Source of the DNA: Mycolicibacter heraklionensis
Lineage (GTDB): Bacteria > Actinomycetota > Actinomycetes > Mycobacteriales > Mycobacteriaceae
Direction: 5' to 3'
Length of the DNA stretch: 64,000 nucleotides
Assembly: GCA_001673575.1 (NCBI GenBank)
Contig: LZME01000128.1
Coordinates: 1 to 64,000, forward strand
A program made the translations under genes and the position numbers. Under the pieces are notes generated by a model. It saw only the letters and a program-made list of their open reading frames with translations. It made no database searches and was not told the origin of the DNA. The first letter of the stretch is position 1; the number at the start of each line of letters is the position of its first letter. This document shows, piece after piece, positions 44,401 to 52,852 of the stretch.

Positions 44401-45082
44401 CACCGCCGCGGTGCTCTACGTGTTCCGCACGCTGGTAGCCGACGACATCCCGATCAATGACGGCTGCCTGCGCCCGCTGAAGATCACGATCCCGGACGGC
44501 ACCCTGCTGTCGCCGGCCTACCCGGCCGCGGTGGTCGCCGGCAACGTCGAGACCTCCCAGGCGATCACCGGTGCACTGCTGGCCGCACTGCGGGTGCAGG
44601 CCGAAGGCTCCGGGACGATGAACAATGTCACGTTCGGCAACTCCGGCCAGCAGTACTACGAGACGCTCGGCTGTGGGTCGGGCGCAGGCGAAGGTTTCGA
44701 CGGCGCGTCGGTGGTGCAGACCCACATGACCAACTCGCGGCTCACAGACCCCGAGGTACTGGAGATGCGTTTCCCGGTGTTGTTGCGCGAGTACACGATC
44801 CGGCACGGCAGCGGCGGATCCGGCCGCTGGCATGGCGGTGATGGCGGCGTGCGCAGGATCGAGTTCCGTGAGCCGATGACCGTCAGTGTGCTGACCGGAC
44901 ACCGGCGAGTTGCGCCCTACGGTATGGCCGGTGGCCGCACCGGCGGCTTGGGACGTAACCGGGTGGAACGCGCGGACGGATCGGTGACCGAGTTGGCCGG
45001 CTGCGATTCCACCGACCTCGGGCCCGGCGACGTGCTGGTGATCGAGACGCCCGGTGGCGGCGGGTATGGCGAGCCCGCCTGA
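41483..45082 (+). CDS. oplA: ATP-dependent 5-oxoprolinase/hydantoinase, fused A and B (OplA)
   Basis: A 1199-residue fusion of the HyuA and HyuB families that opens 5-oxoproline (or hydantoins) with ATP, yielding glutamate. The A half (1-680) begins with the ATP-binding [19 protein letters not shown], then [30 protein letters not shown] and [14 protein letters not shown]. The B half starts near residue 690 ([16 protein letters not shown]) and includes [14 protein letters not shown] and [13 protein letters not shown]. Length matches Rv0266c. It starts at GTG 41483. Downstream come a binding-protein-like lipoprotein and the PxpB/PxpC pair, an arrangement preserved from M. tuberculosis. Confidence 0.93.
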   Translation: MAGTWQFWIDRGGTFTDIVARHPDGRLLTHKLLSENPEQYRDAAVAGIRALLQIESGAPIPAGLIESVRMGTTVATNALLERAGERTVLVITRGFGDALRIAYQNRPHIFDRQIVLPEQLYERTVEVEERMTADGTVLQAPDLEALAAQLRAAHADGIRACAVVCLHSYRNPVHERVIGELAREIGFTQVSLSCEVSPLPKLIPRGDTAVVDAYLSPVLRRYVAQVADQLTGVRLMFMQSNGGLAAADHFRGKDAILSGPAGGIVGMVRMSALAGFESVIGFDMGGTSTDVSHYSASTGYERVFTTEVAGVRLRAPMLHIHTVAAGGGSILHFDGSRYRVGPESAGADPGPACYRRGGPLTVTDANVMLGRIQPAHFPAVFGPAGDQPLDAATVSRSFAALAAEIRSATGDDRSPEQVAEGFLRIAVANMANAVKKISVARGHDITRYALTTFGGAGGQHACAVADELGIRTVLVPPMAGVLSALGIGLADTTVIRERAVETELDSTTLAGLNEVADGLERQARGELAAQHVPSGQIQVIRRVHLRYQGTDTSIPVELSGIAAMTAAFEEIHRGMYSFLMERALIAEAVSVEATGLTEQPELFARSDADTSRHPVEGVRLYTGGAWHDAPLHQRDAITDVVVGPAVIAEDNATTVVDDGWQAQLTADGQLVLQRLTTTAPVAAGTAADPVLLEIFNNLFMAIAEQMGTRLEATAQSVNIRERLDFSCALFDADGNLVANAPHIPVHLGSMGATVKEVIARRADTMRPGQVYAVNDPYHGGTHLPDITVVTPVYAESAGEGDPVLFFVASRGHHAEIGGTTPGSMPADSRSVVEEGVLFDNWLLVDDGHFRETPTRDLLTAATYASRSPDTNLADLRAQVAANQKGIDEIRSMIAHFGLDVVQAYMRHVQDNAEEAVRRVIDSLDDGEYRYEMDSGATIAVRVTVDRTARGATIDFAGTSPQLATNFNAPSSVATAAVLYVFRTLVADDIPINDGCLRPLKITIPDGTLLSPAYPAAVVAGNVETSQAITGALLAALRVQAEGSGTMNNVTFGNSGQQYYETLGCGSGAGEGFDGASVVQTHMTNSRLTDPEVLEMRFPVLLREYTIRHGSGGSGRWHGGDGGVRRIEFREPMTVSVLTGHRRVAPYGMAGGRTGGLGRNRVERADGSVTELAGCDSTDLGPGDVLVIETPGGGGYGEPA

Positions 45083-45102
45083 TGCCGGGTTAATCTCACG
45101 CG

Positions 45103-46050
45103 ATGCGAGACCAGTGGAGCCGGCGCGGTTTCTTCGGCCTCTGCGGGGCGGCCGGTGCCACCGCGCTGCTGGCGTCCTGCTCGTCGGAGGAGCACCCCGA
45201 CGACAGCGCACCCGGGCCAGTCACCATCGCCCATATCTTCGGCGAGACCACTGTCCCGGAGCCACCCAGCCGGGTGGTGTGTGCCGGCTATACCGGTCAG
45301 GACGACCTGCTGGCACTCGGTGTCGTCCCGATCGCGGTGACGAACTGGTTCGGCGATCAGCCGTTCGCGGTGTGGCCCTGGGCGCAGCGACAGCTCGGGG
45401 ATGCCAAACCGGTGGTGCTGGACCTGGACAACGGGATCGCGGTCGCACAGATCGCCGGCCTCAAGCCGGATCTGATCATCGCGACCAACGCCGGGGTGGA
45501 TGCCGACACCTATCAGAAACTGTCGGCGATCGCGCCGACCGTGCCGCAGTCGGGTGGTGATGCCTTCTTCGAGCCCTGGAAGGTTCAGGCCGCCGCCATC
45601 GGCAGAGCGGTACATCGCGGGCAGCAGATGCAGTCGCTGATCGACGGGGTCGACAGCGCGTTCACCGACGTCGCCGCCGCACGCCCCGGCTTCAAGGGCA
45701 AGAAGGTGCTGCTGCTGACCGGCCGACTGGACCAGGGCAATGTCAGCGCCGCCACCGGCTGGCGAACCGCGTTTCTGACCCAGATGGGGTTGACCGTCGC
45801 CGAGGCGCCCACGGTGATCGAGCATGAGCGGATCGGATCCACGCTCGGCGGCGCGGATGTGCTGATCTGGACCACCGAGAGCGACGACGAGCGCACCGCG
45901 CTGCTGGCCGATCCGGACATCGCCGGGCTCGAATCACGCAGCATCTTCACAACCAAGGAACAGGCCGGCGCGATCGCCTTCGCCTCCCCGTTGAGCTACC
46001 CGCTGGTGGCCGGCCAGCTACCCGCGCTGATCGCCAAGATCACTGGTTAG
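45103..46050 (+). CDS. Periplasmic iron-siderophore-binding-type lipoprotein
   Basis: A 315-residue exported lipoprotein (Rv0265c-like). The N-terminus has a twin-arginine-like SRRGFFG at 6-12, a hydrophobic stretch and the lipobox LLASC with Cys26. The mature protein follows the FhuD/FepB-type class III binding fold: PSRVVCAGYTGQDDLLALGVVPIAV, GLKPDLIIA near 125, and a helical backbone between lobes. No permease or ATPase genes adjoin it and no IdeR-type box was recognised upstream, so its transport system must be elsewhere. It begins 20 bases after oplA. Its cargo could be a siderophore, haem or cobalamin. Confidence 0.82.
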   Translation: MRDQWSRRGFFGLCGAAGATALLASCSSEEHPDDSAPGPVTIAHIFGETTVPEPPSRVVCAGYTGQDDLLALGVVPIAVTNWFGDQPFAVWPWAQRQLGDAKPVVLDLDNGIAVAQIAGLKPDLIIATNAGVDADTYQKLSAIAPTVPQSGGDAFFEPWKVQAAAIGRAVHRGQQMQSLIDGVDSAFTDVAAARPGFKGKKVLLLTGRLDQGNVSAATGWRTAFLTQMGLTVAEAPTVIEHERIGSTLGGADVLIWTTESDDERTALLADPDIAGLESRSIFTTKEQAGAIAFASPLSYPLVAGQLPALIAKITG

Positions 46051-46146
46051 GGCCAACTCTGCGCGTTCAGTAAGACCCCTCTGGCATACCCCGCAGAATT
46101 GTGTTCTACGTCACTATTTGGCGTCATTCGAGGCTACGGTCGTGGC

Positions 46147-46803
46147 ATGAGCGTGGCATTGGATTTCCAGGATTTCACCAAGACCGACGTGGTCCTCGAC
46201 TACGGCGACAGCGCCTTGCTGATGCAGTTCGACTCCACCACCGACGTGCTGGCATGGACCGCGGCGCTGCATTCCGCCGCACTGGCCGGCGTTGTCGACA
46301 TCGTCCCGGCGTCCCACACGGTATTGGTGAAACTGGCCGCCCCCAGGTACCGGGCCGGTGTCCGGCGCCGCCTGGCGACCTTGGCCGTCGACCCGGACGC
46401 AGTCCGTACGCGCGCCCCCGAGGGGCCCGCAGACGTGGTGGTCGACGTCATCTACGACGGGCCAGACCTGACCGAGGTGGCCGAACACGCCGGCCTGAGC
46501 GTCGCCCAGGTCATCAATGCCCACACCGCAACGCCCTGGTTGGTGGGGTTCGGCGGATCCACTCCGGGCTTCGCCTACCTGCTCGGCGGCGACCCCAGGC
46601 TGCGGGTGCCCCGCCGCGCCGAGTTGCGCCCGGTTCCGGCCGGCGCGGTGGCGCTGGCCGGCCAGTTCAGCGGCATCTATCCGCGTCAATGGCCGGGCGG
46701 TTGGCAGCTGATCGGCCACACCGACGCCCGATTGTGGGACCTGGACCGTCCCGACCCGGCGCTATTGACGCCGGGCCTGTCGGTGCGATTCCGGGCTGCG
46801 TGA
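46147..46803 (+). CDS. pxpB: 5-oxoprolinase subunit B (PxpB/KipI family)
   Basis: A 218-residue allophanate-hydrolase subunit 1 family protein. Motifs are [12 protein letters not shown] near the start, [21 protein letters not shown], the [20 protein letters not shown] segment and [25 protein letters not shown]. In E. coli and others PxpB acts with PxpA and PxpC in the prokaryotic 5-oxoprolinase. ATG 46147 places the conserved region correctly; an earlier start at 46099 is possible but its sequence is not conserved. Its stop touches the pxpC start region. It corresponds to Rv0264c. Confidence 0.88.
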   Translation: MSVALDFQDFTKTDVVLDYGDSALLMQFDSTTDVLAWTAALHSAALAGVVDIVPASHTVLVKLAAPRYRAGVRRRLATLAVDPDAVRTRAPEGPADVVVDVIYDGPDLTEVAEHAGLSVAQVINAHTATPWLVGFGGSTPGFAYLLGGDPRLRVPRRAELRPVPAGAVALAGQFSGIYPRQWPGGWQLIGHTDARLWDLDRPDPALLTPGLSVRFRAA

Positions 46804-46808
46804 CCGCC

Positions 46809-47705
46809 ATGACAACCACCCTGGAAGTTCTGCACACCGGCCCGCTGGCCCTGATCGAAGATCTGGGCCGGGCGGGGATGGGCCACCTCGGAGTCAGCCC
46901 GTCCGGCGCCGCCGACCGCCGCTCGCACAAGCTGGCCAACCGGCTGCTGGCCAATCCCGACGATCGAGCCACCATCGAGGTGGCCTTCGGCGGATTGTCC
47001 GTGCGAGTCCACGGCGGAGACGTCGACATCGCGGTCACCGGCGCCGACACCGACCCGAATGTCAACGGAGTCAGCTTCGGCACCAACAGCATTGCGCATG
47101 TCCGCGACGGCCAGGTGGTCTCGTTGGGCAGGCCGCGGTCGGGGCTGCGCAGCTATTTGGCGGTGCGGGGCGGCATCGATGTCACCCCGGTGCTGGGTTC
47201 CCGCAGTTACGACGTGATGGGCGAGATCGGCCCCGCCCCGTTGCGTGACGGCGACGTGCTGCAGATCGGCGAACGGACCGGCCACTTCCCCGAGATCGAC
47301 CAGGCGCCGGTGGCGACCATCCCCGACGATGTGGTCGAGTTGCGGGTGACACCCGGTCCACGCGACGACTGGTTCGTCGACCCCGACATCATGGTGCGCA
47401 CCAATTGGCTGGTGAGTAACCACAGCGACCGCGTCGGCATGCGCTTGGTGGGGATGCCGCTGGAATACCGTTGGCCGGAACGGCAATTGCCCGCCGAGGG
47501 CGCCGACCGGGGCGCAATCCAGATCCTGCCGAACGGCTTTCCGATAATCCTGGGTCCCGACCATCCGGTGACCGGCGCCTACCCGGTGGTCGGGGTGGTG
47601 GTCGACGAGGACATCGACACGTTGGCCCAAGTTCAGCCCGGGCAGACCGTACGGATGCACTGGTCTCGGCCCCGCCAGCACCCCGCGTCGCGCTCGGCCT
47701 GGTAG
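46809..47705 (+). CDS. pxpC: 5-oxoprolinase subunit C (PxpC/KipA family)
   Basis: A 298-residue allophanate-hydrolase subunit 2 family protein with [20 protein letters not shown] near the start, [19 protein letters not shown], and a C-terminal [22 protein letters not shown]. It pairs with PxpB. The ATG at 46809 is used; a GTG at 46800 overlapping the pxpB stop is an alternative that adds three residues. It corresponds to Rv0263c. No pxpA (LamB/YcsF family) gene lies in the window, while the fused ATP-dependent OplA does, so the exact division of labour between the two systems is unclear. Confidence 0.88.
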   Translation: MTTTLEVLHTGPLALIEDLGRAGMGHLGVSPSGAADRRSHKLANRLLANPDDRATIEVAFGGLSVRVHGGDVDIAVTGADTDPNVNGVSFGTNSIAHVRDGQVVSLGRPRSGLRSYLAVRGGIDVTPVLGSRSYDVMGEIGPAPLRDGDVLQIGERTGHFPEIDQAPVATIPDDVVELRVTPGPRDDWFVDPDIMVRTNWLVSNHSDRVGMRLVGMPLEYRWPERQLPAEGADRGAIQILPNGFPIILGPDHPVTGAYPVVGVVVDEDIDTLAQVQPGQTVRMHWSRPRQHPASRSAW

Positions 47706-48260
<555 letters not shown>

Positions 48261-48704
48261 CGGCACGGTTAACGGCCCGTAGACAGTCGGTGTATGCCTG
48301 GTGGCCGAGCGGGACGTCAGTGAGGCGGCTCACAATCGCTGCAGTGTTCATAAGAATCAGCCGTGCGATTCAAGCGGCGCCAGGATTGATTGTTAACTTA
48401 ATATTGCGTCAGCCTCACAGGCGAACCGGCGCGGCGATGCCGCCGTTGCGGCCGTTCGCCGCCGGCCGGAAAGTATTCGGGGCTTTGACCTGGGCATACC
48501 GGGCGCGGCGGCCGCGTCCGGCCCCCGCGTCCTACGCGGAGACGGTTCGGGCGCAGGGCCGAATTTTGCGGCTCCCTGCCACTCTGCTGCCAATCGTCGC
48601 GGGGGCCTGACTTCGGGGCGACTCCCCACGAAAGTGGCCTTATGGTGTGACCGTCACGGCTTGCCCCGGCCCTGCACGGCCCCCCTCTCGAAAGACGCAC
48701 CCTC
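48261..48704. other. 444 bp non-coding leader of the SbtA-like gene
   Basis: No frame here looks coding on either strand. The stretch contains a GTGAG-GCGG-CTCAC palindrome at 48320-48333 and a less GC-rich part near 48375-48415 (including TTGTTAACTTAATATTG). Its length suggests a regulated promoter with a long 5' leader. No known riboswitch was recognised. Confidence 0.5.
48320..48333. promoter_or_regulatory. GTGAG-N4-CTCAC palindrome upstream of the sbtA-like gene
   Basis: GTGAG and CTCAC are separated by four bases. The same element occurs before narK copy 1 (N3) and before nirB (N4). Shared occurrence at genes of one nitrogen locus makes a common regulator likely; NnaR encoded here is the first candidate. 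Confidence 0.5.
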
Positions 48705-49928
48705 ATGCTGTACGAGTTCTGGCACAACTTCACCCACAACTTGTTCAAGCCACTGTTGCTTTTCTTCTACATGGGCTTCCTCATCCCCCTGCTGAAGATC
48801 CAGTTCGAGTTCCCCTACGTGCTGTATCAGGGCTTGACGTTGTATTTGCTGCTGGCCATCGGCTGGCGGGGCGGTGAAGAGCTCGCAACCATCGACTCGT
48901 CGAGCATCGCTGGTGTCCTGGGCTTCATCGTGCTGGGCTTCGCCACCAACTTGATCATCGGATTCGTCGCCTACTGGTTGCTGACCCGAATGACCAGAAT
49001 GAGACGCATCGACCGTGCCACCGTCGCCGGGTATTACGGTTCGGACTCGGCCGGTACTTTCGCCACCTGCCTTGGTGTGCTTGCAACGTTGGACATCGCG
49101 TTCGACGCCTACATGCCGGTGATGCTGGCCGTTATGGAGATTCCGGGCTGCATCGTGGCCCTGGCGCTGGTGTCACGGTTGCGGGCCCGCGGGATGGACG
49201 CGAAGGGCAACATGCCCGACGAGCCGGGCTACAACAAGAAGGCCAGCAGGCAACTCGTTGCCGCCTCCGCCCGGGTGAACGGAGCGACCACCACGACGGG
49301 GCACCACCAGGGCATCCAAGACGAGATCGACCTCGCACTGGAAAGGCAGGAGCACGTCCAGGCGAGCGCTGCGACGTCGACTACCTCCTCGACACCGCCC
49401 AGCGGAGCGCTGATGCGAGAGGTGCTGCTCAACCCGGGGCTCTACCTGTTGTTCGGCGGGATCCTCATCGGCTTCGTCGGCCGCCTGCAGGGCGCCTCGG
49501 TCATCGAAGACGGTGACCACGTCTTCGTCACCGCGTTCCAGGGGATGCTGTGCCTCTTCCTGCTCGAAATGGGGATGACAGCCTCACGCAAGCTCAAGGA
49601 CCTGCGGTCGGCGGGACGCGGCCTGATCGCCTTCGGGTTGTTGGCGCCCAACCTCTTTGCGATAGCCGGAATCTTCATCATCCACACCTACTCGCAAATC
49701 ACCGGCACCCATTTCGAGCCGGGCAGCTACGTGCTCTTCGCCGTGCTGTGCGGTGCCGCTTCCTACATCGCCGTGCCGGCGGTGCAGCGAATGGCGATTC
49801 CCGAGGCCAGTCCGACGGTTCCGCTGGCCGCATCGCTGGGCCTGACGTTCTCCTACAACGTGACCATTGGGATACCGCTGTATCTGCAGATCGCGAAGGC
49901 CGTCAACCTCTGGCTTCCAGTCAGCTGA
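48705..49928 (+). CDS. SbtA-like sodium-dependent bicarbonate transporter family protein
   Basis: A 407-residue membrane protein with two hydrophobic halves. The first (residues 15-160) has FFYMGFLIPLLKIQFEFPYVLYQGLTLYLLLAIG in ordinary SbtA style, read here from two adjoining motifs: FPYVLYQGLTLYLLLAIGWR and VAGYYGSDSAGTFATC. A hydrophilic Gln/Thr/Ser-rich loop spans about 180-235. The second half (240-405) has LYLLFGGILIGFVGRL, CLFLLEMGMTASRKLKDL and CGAASYIAVPAVQRMAIPEA. The family imports bicarbonate with sodium in cyanobacteria; in heterotrophs it may feed carboxylases, or carry another anion. Its place between aac and narK is not matched in M. tuberculosis as remembered. Confidence 0.8.
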   Translation: MLYEFWHNFTHNLFKPLLLFFYMGFLIPLLKIQFEFPYVLYQGLTLYLLLAIGWRGGEELATIDSSSIAGVLGFIVLGFATNLIIGFVAYWLLTRMTRMRRIDRATVAGYYGSDSAGTFATCLGVLATLDIAFDAYMPVMLAVMEIPGCIVALALVSRLRARGMDAKGNMPDEPGYNKKASRQLVAASARVNGATTTTGHHQGIQDEIDLALERQEHVQASAATSTTSSTPPSGALMREVLLNPGLYLLFGGILIGFVGRLQGASVIEDGDHVFVTAFQGMLCLFLLEMGMTASRKLKDLRSAGRGLIAFGLLAPNLFAIAGIFIIHTYSQITGTHFEPGSYVLFAVLCGAASYIAVPAVQRMAIPEASPTVPLAASLGLTFSYNVTIGIPLYLQIAKAVNLWLPVS

Positions 49929-50011
49929 CAGAAGGTTCCAACCGAACGCAACGCTTCTCCAATCGGTCGATCAACCAGGCGAAATGCCCTGTGCGCGCGA
50001 CTAATACGTGA

Positions 50012-50026
50012 TGTGAGCCACTCACA
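50012..50026. promoter_or_regulatory. TGTGAG-N3-CTCACA palindrome upstream of narK copy 1
   Basis: A perfect six-base-arm palindrome 129 bases before the narK start. It shares the GTGAG/CTCAC core with elements before the sbtA-like gene and nirB. Confidence 0.55.
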
Positions 50027-50154
50027 GTCGGTCAGCCCACCGCATTTTCAGGTTCTGCTCTGCCACTTGCCAGATCGGATCGGTAGGTTCGCACACCGTC
50101 CATCGTGATGCGAGATTCTGCGCACAGCGGTGGCCCAGAGCCCGAGGAGATCGC

Positions 50155-51549
50155 ATGACGAACGGCCACATCACCAATTTCGATCCTGAGGACACCGCAG
50201 CCTGGGCGGCCGGCAATGCCGCCATCGCACGCCGCAATCTGATCTGGTCCACCGCCAGTACGCATGTCGCCTTCTCCATCTGGTCGCTGTGGTCGGTGGT
50301 GGTGCTGTTCATGCCCGAGTCGGTCTACGGCATCAAGGCCGGCGACAAGCTGCTGCTGGCTGCGGTCGCGACTCTGGTCGGCGGTTGCGTCCGCGTGCCC
50401 TACGTTCGGGCCACCGCGAAATTCGGCGGCCGCGACTGGGCGGTGGCCTCCTCGCTGATCTTGCTGATCCCGACCGTCGGGACACTGCTGCTGCTCGTCA
50501 ATCCCGGTCAACCACTGTGGATGTATCTGGTGTGCGCTGCGCTGACCGGCCTGGGCGGCGGCAACTACGCCGCCTCGCTGGCCAACGTCGACGCCTTCTA
50601 CCCCCAGCGCCTCAAGGGCGTCGCCCTCGGACTGTGCGGCGGTATCGGCAACCTCGGGGTGGCAGCCATCCAGCTCGTCGGCCTCCTGATTCTGGCCACC
50701 GTCGGCAACACCAAGCCCGAATTGGTCTGCTCGGTGTACCTGGTGCTGCTTGCCGTGGTGGGCACCTGCGCAGCGCTGTGGATGGACAACCTCGACCACG
50801 GCATGGAAGAGGTGGGCAGCATTCGGTCGATCCTGTCGGTCCCGGACAGCTGGATCATCTCGGCGTTGTACTGCGCAGCGTTCGGCTCGTTCATCGGCTT
50901 CGCATTCGCTTTCGCCCAAGTGCTGCACGTCACTTTCGAAAAGGCCGGCCACAGCCCCGCCGAGGCGGCGCTCTATGCCGCGCGAATCGCGTTCCTGGGC
51001 CCACTGTTGGGCGCCTTGGCCCGAATCTACGGTGGCCGGGTCGCCGACCGCCGCGGCGGGGGCCGCGTCACCCTGGTGGTGTTCCTCGGCATGATCCTGG
51101 CCTCCGCCGTGCTGGCCGCGACCAGCACCATCGACGACCACACCACCCGCGCAACCACATCGACGATCGCGGTGTACATTGCCGCGTTCATGGTGCTGTT
51201 CATCCTCGCTGGGATGGGCAACGGATCGGTGTTGAAGATGATCCCGTCGATCTTCGAGGCCCGCAGTCGCTCGCTCGACGCCGACGAAGCCGAGCGCCGG
51301 CATTGGGCACGCTCACATTCCGGCGCCTTGATCGGGTTCGCCACCGCGGTCGGTGCCCTCGGCGGGGTCGCCATCAACCTCATCCTGCGTCAGGCCTACG
51401 CCAGCTCCGGGTCAGAGACGCCGGCGTTCTGGGTATTTCTGGCGTCATACTGCGCCGTTGCCGGCTTGACCTGGGTGATGTACGTCCGCCGGCCGCGAGG
51501 CACCCGGGGCGCCCGGGTTCCGGTCGACACCCAGAAGGTCTCGGCGTGA
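50155..51549 (+). CDS. narK: Nitrate/nitrite transporter NarK, copy 1
   Basis: A 464-residue major-facilitator transporter with twelve hydrophobic segments. It carries the nitrate signature ALTGLGGGNYAASLANVDAFYP near residue 125 as two parts (TGLGGGNYAAS and NVDAFYP), and the second signature region AGMGNGSVLKMIPSIFE near 350. A conserved entry reads PEDTAAWAAGNAAIARRNLIW. GAGGAG precedes the ATG at 50155. It is about as long as, and clearly paralogous to, copy 2 at 52853 (shared N-terminus, LFMPESVYG and RKLKG/LKG motifs), so the pair arose by duplication. Downstream are a GlnR-like box and the stand-alone NnaR DNA-binding domain. It should move nitrate in or nitrite out for assimilation. 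Confidence 0.92.
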   Translation: MTNGHITNFDPEDTAAWAAGNAAIARRNLIWSTASTHVAFSIWSLWSVVVLFMPESVYGIKAGDKLLLAAVATLVGGCVRVPYVRATAKFGGRDWAVASSLILLIPTVGTLLLLVNPGQPLWMYLVCAALTGLGGGNYAASLANVDAFYPQRLKGVALGLCGGIGNLGVAAIQLVGLLILATVGNTKPELVCSVYLVLLAVVGTCAALWMDNLDHGMEEVGSIRSILSVPDSWIISALYCAAFGSFIGFAFAFAQVLHVTFEKAGHSPAEAALYAARIAFLGPLLGALARIYGGRVADRRGGGRVTLVVFLGMILASAVLAATSTIDDHTTRATTSTIAVYIAAFMVLFILAGMGNGSVLKMIPSIFEARSRSLDADEAERRHWARSHSGALIGFATAVGALGGVAINLILRQAYASSGSETPAFWVFLASYCAVAGLTWVMYVRRPRGTRGARVPVDTQKVSA

Positions 51550-51572
51550 CCTGGAACACGGGACCATATAGG

Positions 51573-51610
51573 GCAACGGTTCCGAAATCGCTCGGTAACA
51601 CAGATGAAAT
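51573..51610 (+). promoter_or_regulatory. Four-half-site GlnR-like box
   Basis: GCAAC-N6-GAAAT-N6-GTAAC-N6-GAAAT, all four half-sites in exact 11-base phase, matching the actinobacterial GlnR pattern gTnAC-n6-GaAAC repeated twice. It ends about 11 bases before a TAAATC box that is itself six bases before the ATG at 51633, so GlnR would sit over the -35 region of a leaderless transcript. Confidence 0.75.
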
Positions 51611-51632
51611 CGACTGGGGCTAAATCTTATAC

Positions 51633-51941
51633 ATGAGTACCGCCGTCTACGCCGCCGGTCACCGTATCGAGATCGAGGAGAGCCGGGTCCTCGTGGACGG
51701 GATGGTCAAGCCGGTCTCTCCAGCCGGTCTGGCCGCCCTGCGCGTCCTGGCACACCGTCCGGGCAACGTCGTCGCCCGCGACGCCCTGCTGCGTGCACTC
51801 CCGGGACGGGGCAACAGCATGCACGCCGTCGAGTCTGCCGTGCTCCGACTGCGAACAGCGCTGGGCGACAGCCAAATCGTCGCCACGGTGGTCAAGCGCG
51901 GGTACCGTCTCGCCGTCGACAGCGAGCAGGGCGCAGCATGA
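51633..51941 (+). CDS. Stand-alone NnaR C-terminal DNA-binding domain
   Basis: A 102-residue winged-helix protein. Its sequence parallels the last 100 residues of the full NnaR at 54246: AAGHRIE, VDGMVKPVSP, RVLAHRPGNVVARDALLRAL, MHAVESAVLRLRTALGD and IVATVVKRGYRLAVD all have direct counterparts there. It lacks the uroporphyrinogen-III-synthase-like N-terminal domain. The ATG is reached by a likely leaderless promoter with a GlnR-like box, so it is an expressed gene rather than a debris fragment. The stop overlaps the chelatase start (ATGA). It may bind the same sites as NnaR and act as a modulator or competitor. Confidence 0.85.
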   Translation: MSTAVYAAGHRIEIEESRVLVDGMVKPVSPAGLAALRVLAHRPGNVVARDALLRALPGRGNSMHAVESAVLRLRTALGDSQIVATVVKRGYRLAVDSEQGAA

Positions 51942-52630
51942 TCCCCATCCTGGTCGCGCACGGCACTCGTCAGCCCGATGGGGTCGTCATGATCGGCGAG
52001 CTCGCCGAACGGGTCAGCACCCTGCTGGCACAACCGGTCAGAGTGGCATTCGTCGACGTACTGGGACCCAGCCCGGCCGAGATCCTTGCCGCTGAAGCCG
52101 AAAACGGCTGCCCGGCCATCCTCGTCCCCGCCTTCCTCGCCCGCGGCTACCACGTCGGCGTGGATGTTCCCACGCAGGTTGCCACCAGCGGACACCCCGA
52201 CGTCACGATCACTCCGGCACTGGGGCCCGACGCTCGTGTCGCTGCGGTGGTCGCCGCTCGGCTGACCGAATCGGGCTGGCGCCCCGGCGACTCGGTGGTT
52301 CTGGCTGCGGCCGGCTCCTCAGACCCGGTCGCGCAGAACGACCTCAAGCATGCAGCGCAGATGGTGTCCGGAATGATCGGAACGCCCGTCACAGTGGCAT
52401 TCGCCGCTATCGGCGGGCCCAGCGTTCCCGAGGCTGTCGCCGACCTGCGCAGCCAAGGCGCGTCACGCGTCGTGATCGCGTCGTACTTGTTGGCCGACGG
52501 CCTTTTCCAGCGCCGCCTGCGCGATGCCGGAGCGGACCTCGTGACCGAGCCGCTGGGCACGCATCCCGGGGTCGCCCGAGTCGTTGCCGACCGGTTCATC
52601 ACCGCCCACACGCGGATTCCGGTGCGATAA
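51938..52630 (+). CDS. Sirohydrochlorin chelatase (CbiX/SirB type)
   Basis: A 230-residue class II chelatase of the CbiX/SirB family (two fused halves), which inserts ferrous iron (sirohaem) or cobalt (cobalamin) into sirohydrochlorin. His in LVAHGTRQPDG (residue 8) and the second metal ligand region ARGYHVGVDVP (about 69-79) are present. It corresponds to Rv0259c, although shorter than I remember that gene. Being coupled to a NnaR-type regulator under a GlnR-like box, and near nirB, it is most likely the ferrochelatase that supplies sirohaem for nitrite reductase. ATGA overlap with the upstream gene. Confidence 0.88.
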   Translation: MIPILVAHGTRQPDGVVMIGELAERVSTLLAQPVRVAFVDVLGPSPAEILAAEAENGCPAILVPAFLARGYHVGVDVPTQVATSGHPDVTITPALGPDARVAAVVAARLTESGWRPGDSVVLAAAGSSDPVAQNDLKHAAQMVSGMIGTPVTVAFAAIGGPSVPEAVADLRSQGASRVVIASYLLADGLFQRRLRDAGADLVTEPLGTHPGVARVVADRFITAHTRIPVR

Positions 52631-52779
52631 CGCTCTTTCGGTAACAATCCGCGTCAGTGCGAGCTTCGGACCGACGCGCGCATTGTGAATTCCTTTCTGC
52701 CCCCACCGTGTTGATCGTCGCCCCGCGCTGCCTCCCGACTCTCCCCGGCCCCCGCTGCGCCTCACACCCGACCTTCAGC

Positions 52780-52801
52780 GCCGTGAGGAGAAGTTCACGG
52801 C
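52780..52801. promoter_or_regulatory. GCCGTGA-N8-TCACGGC palindrome upstream of narK copy 2
   Basis: A perfect seven-base-arm palindrome 52 bases before the ATG at 52853. The spacing differs from the GTGAG-N3/4-CTCAC elements, but GTGA/TCAC cores are shared. A GGTAAC (52825-52830) between it and the gene may be a GlnR half-site. Confidence 0.45.
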
Positions 52802-52852
52802 TGAGTCATCTCGTGCAGCATTGCGGTAACGAAAGATTTCTACCGTGACCAC

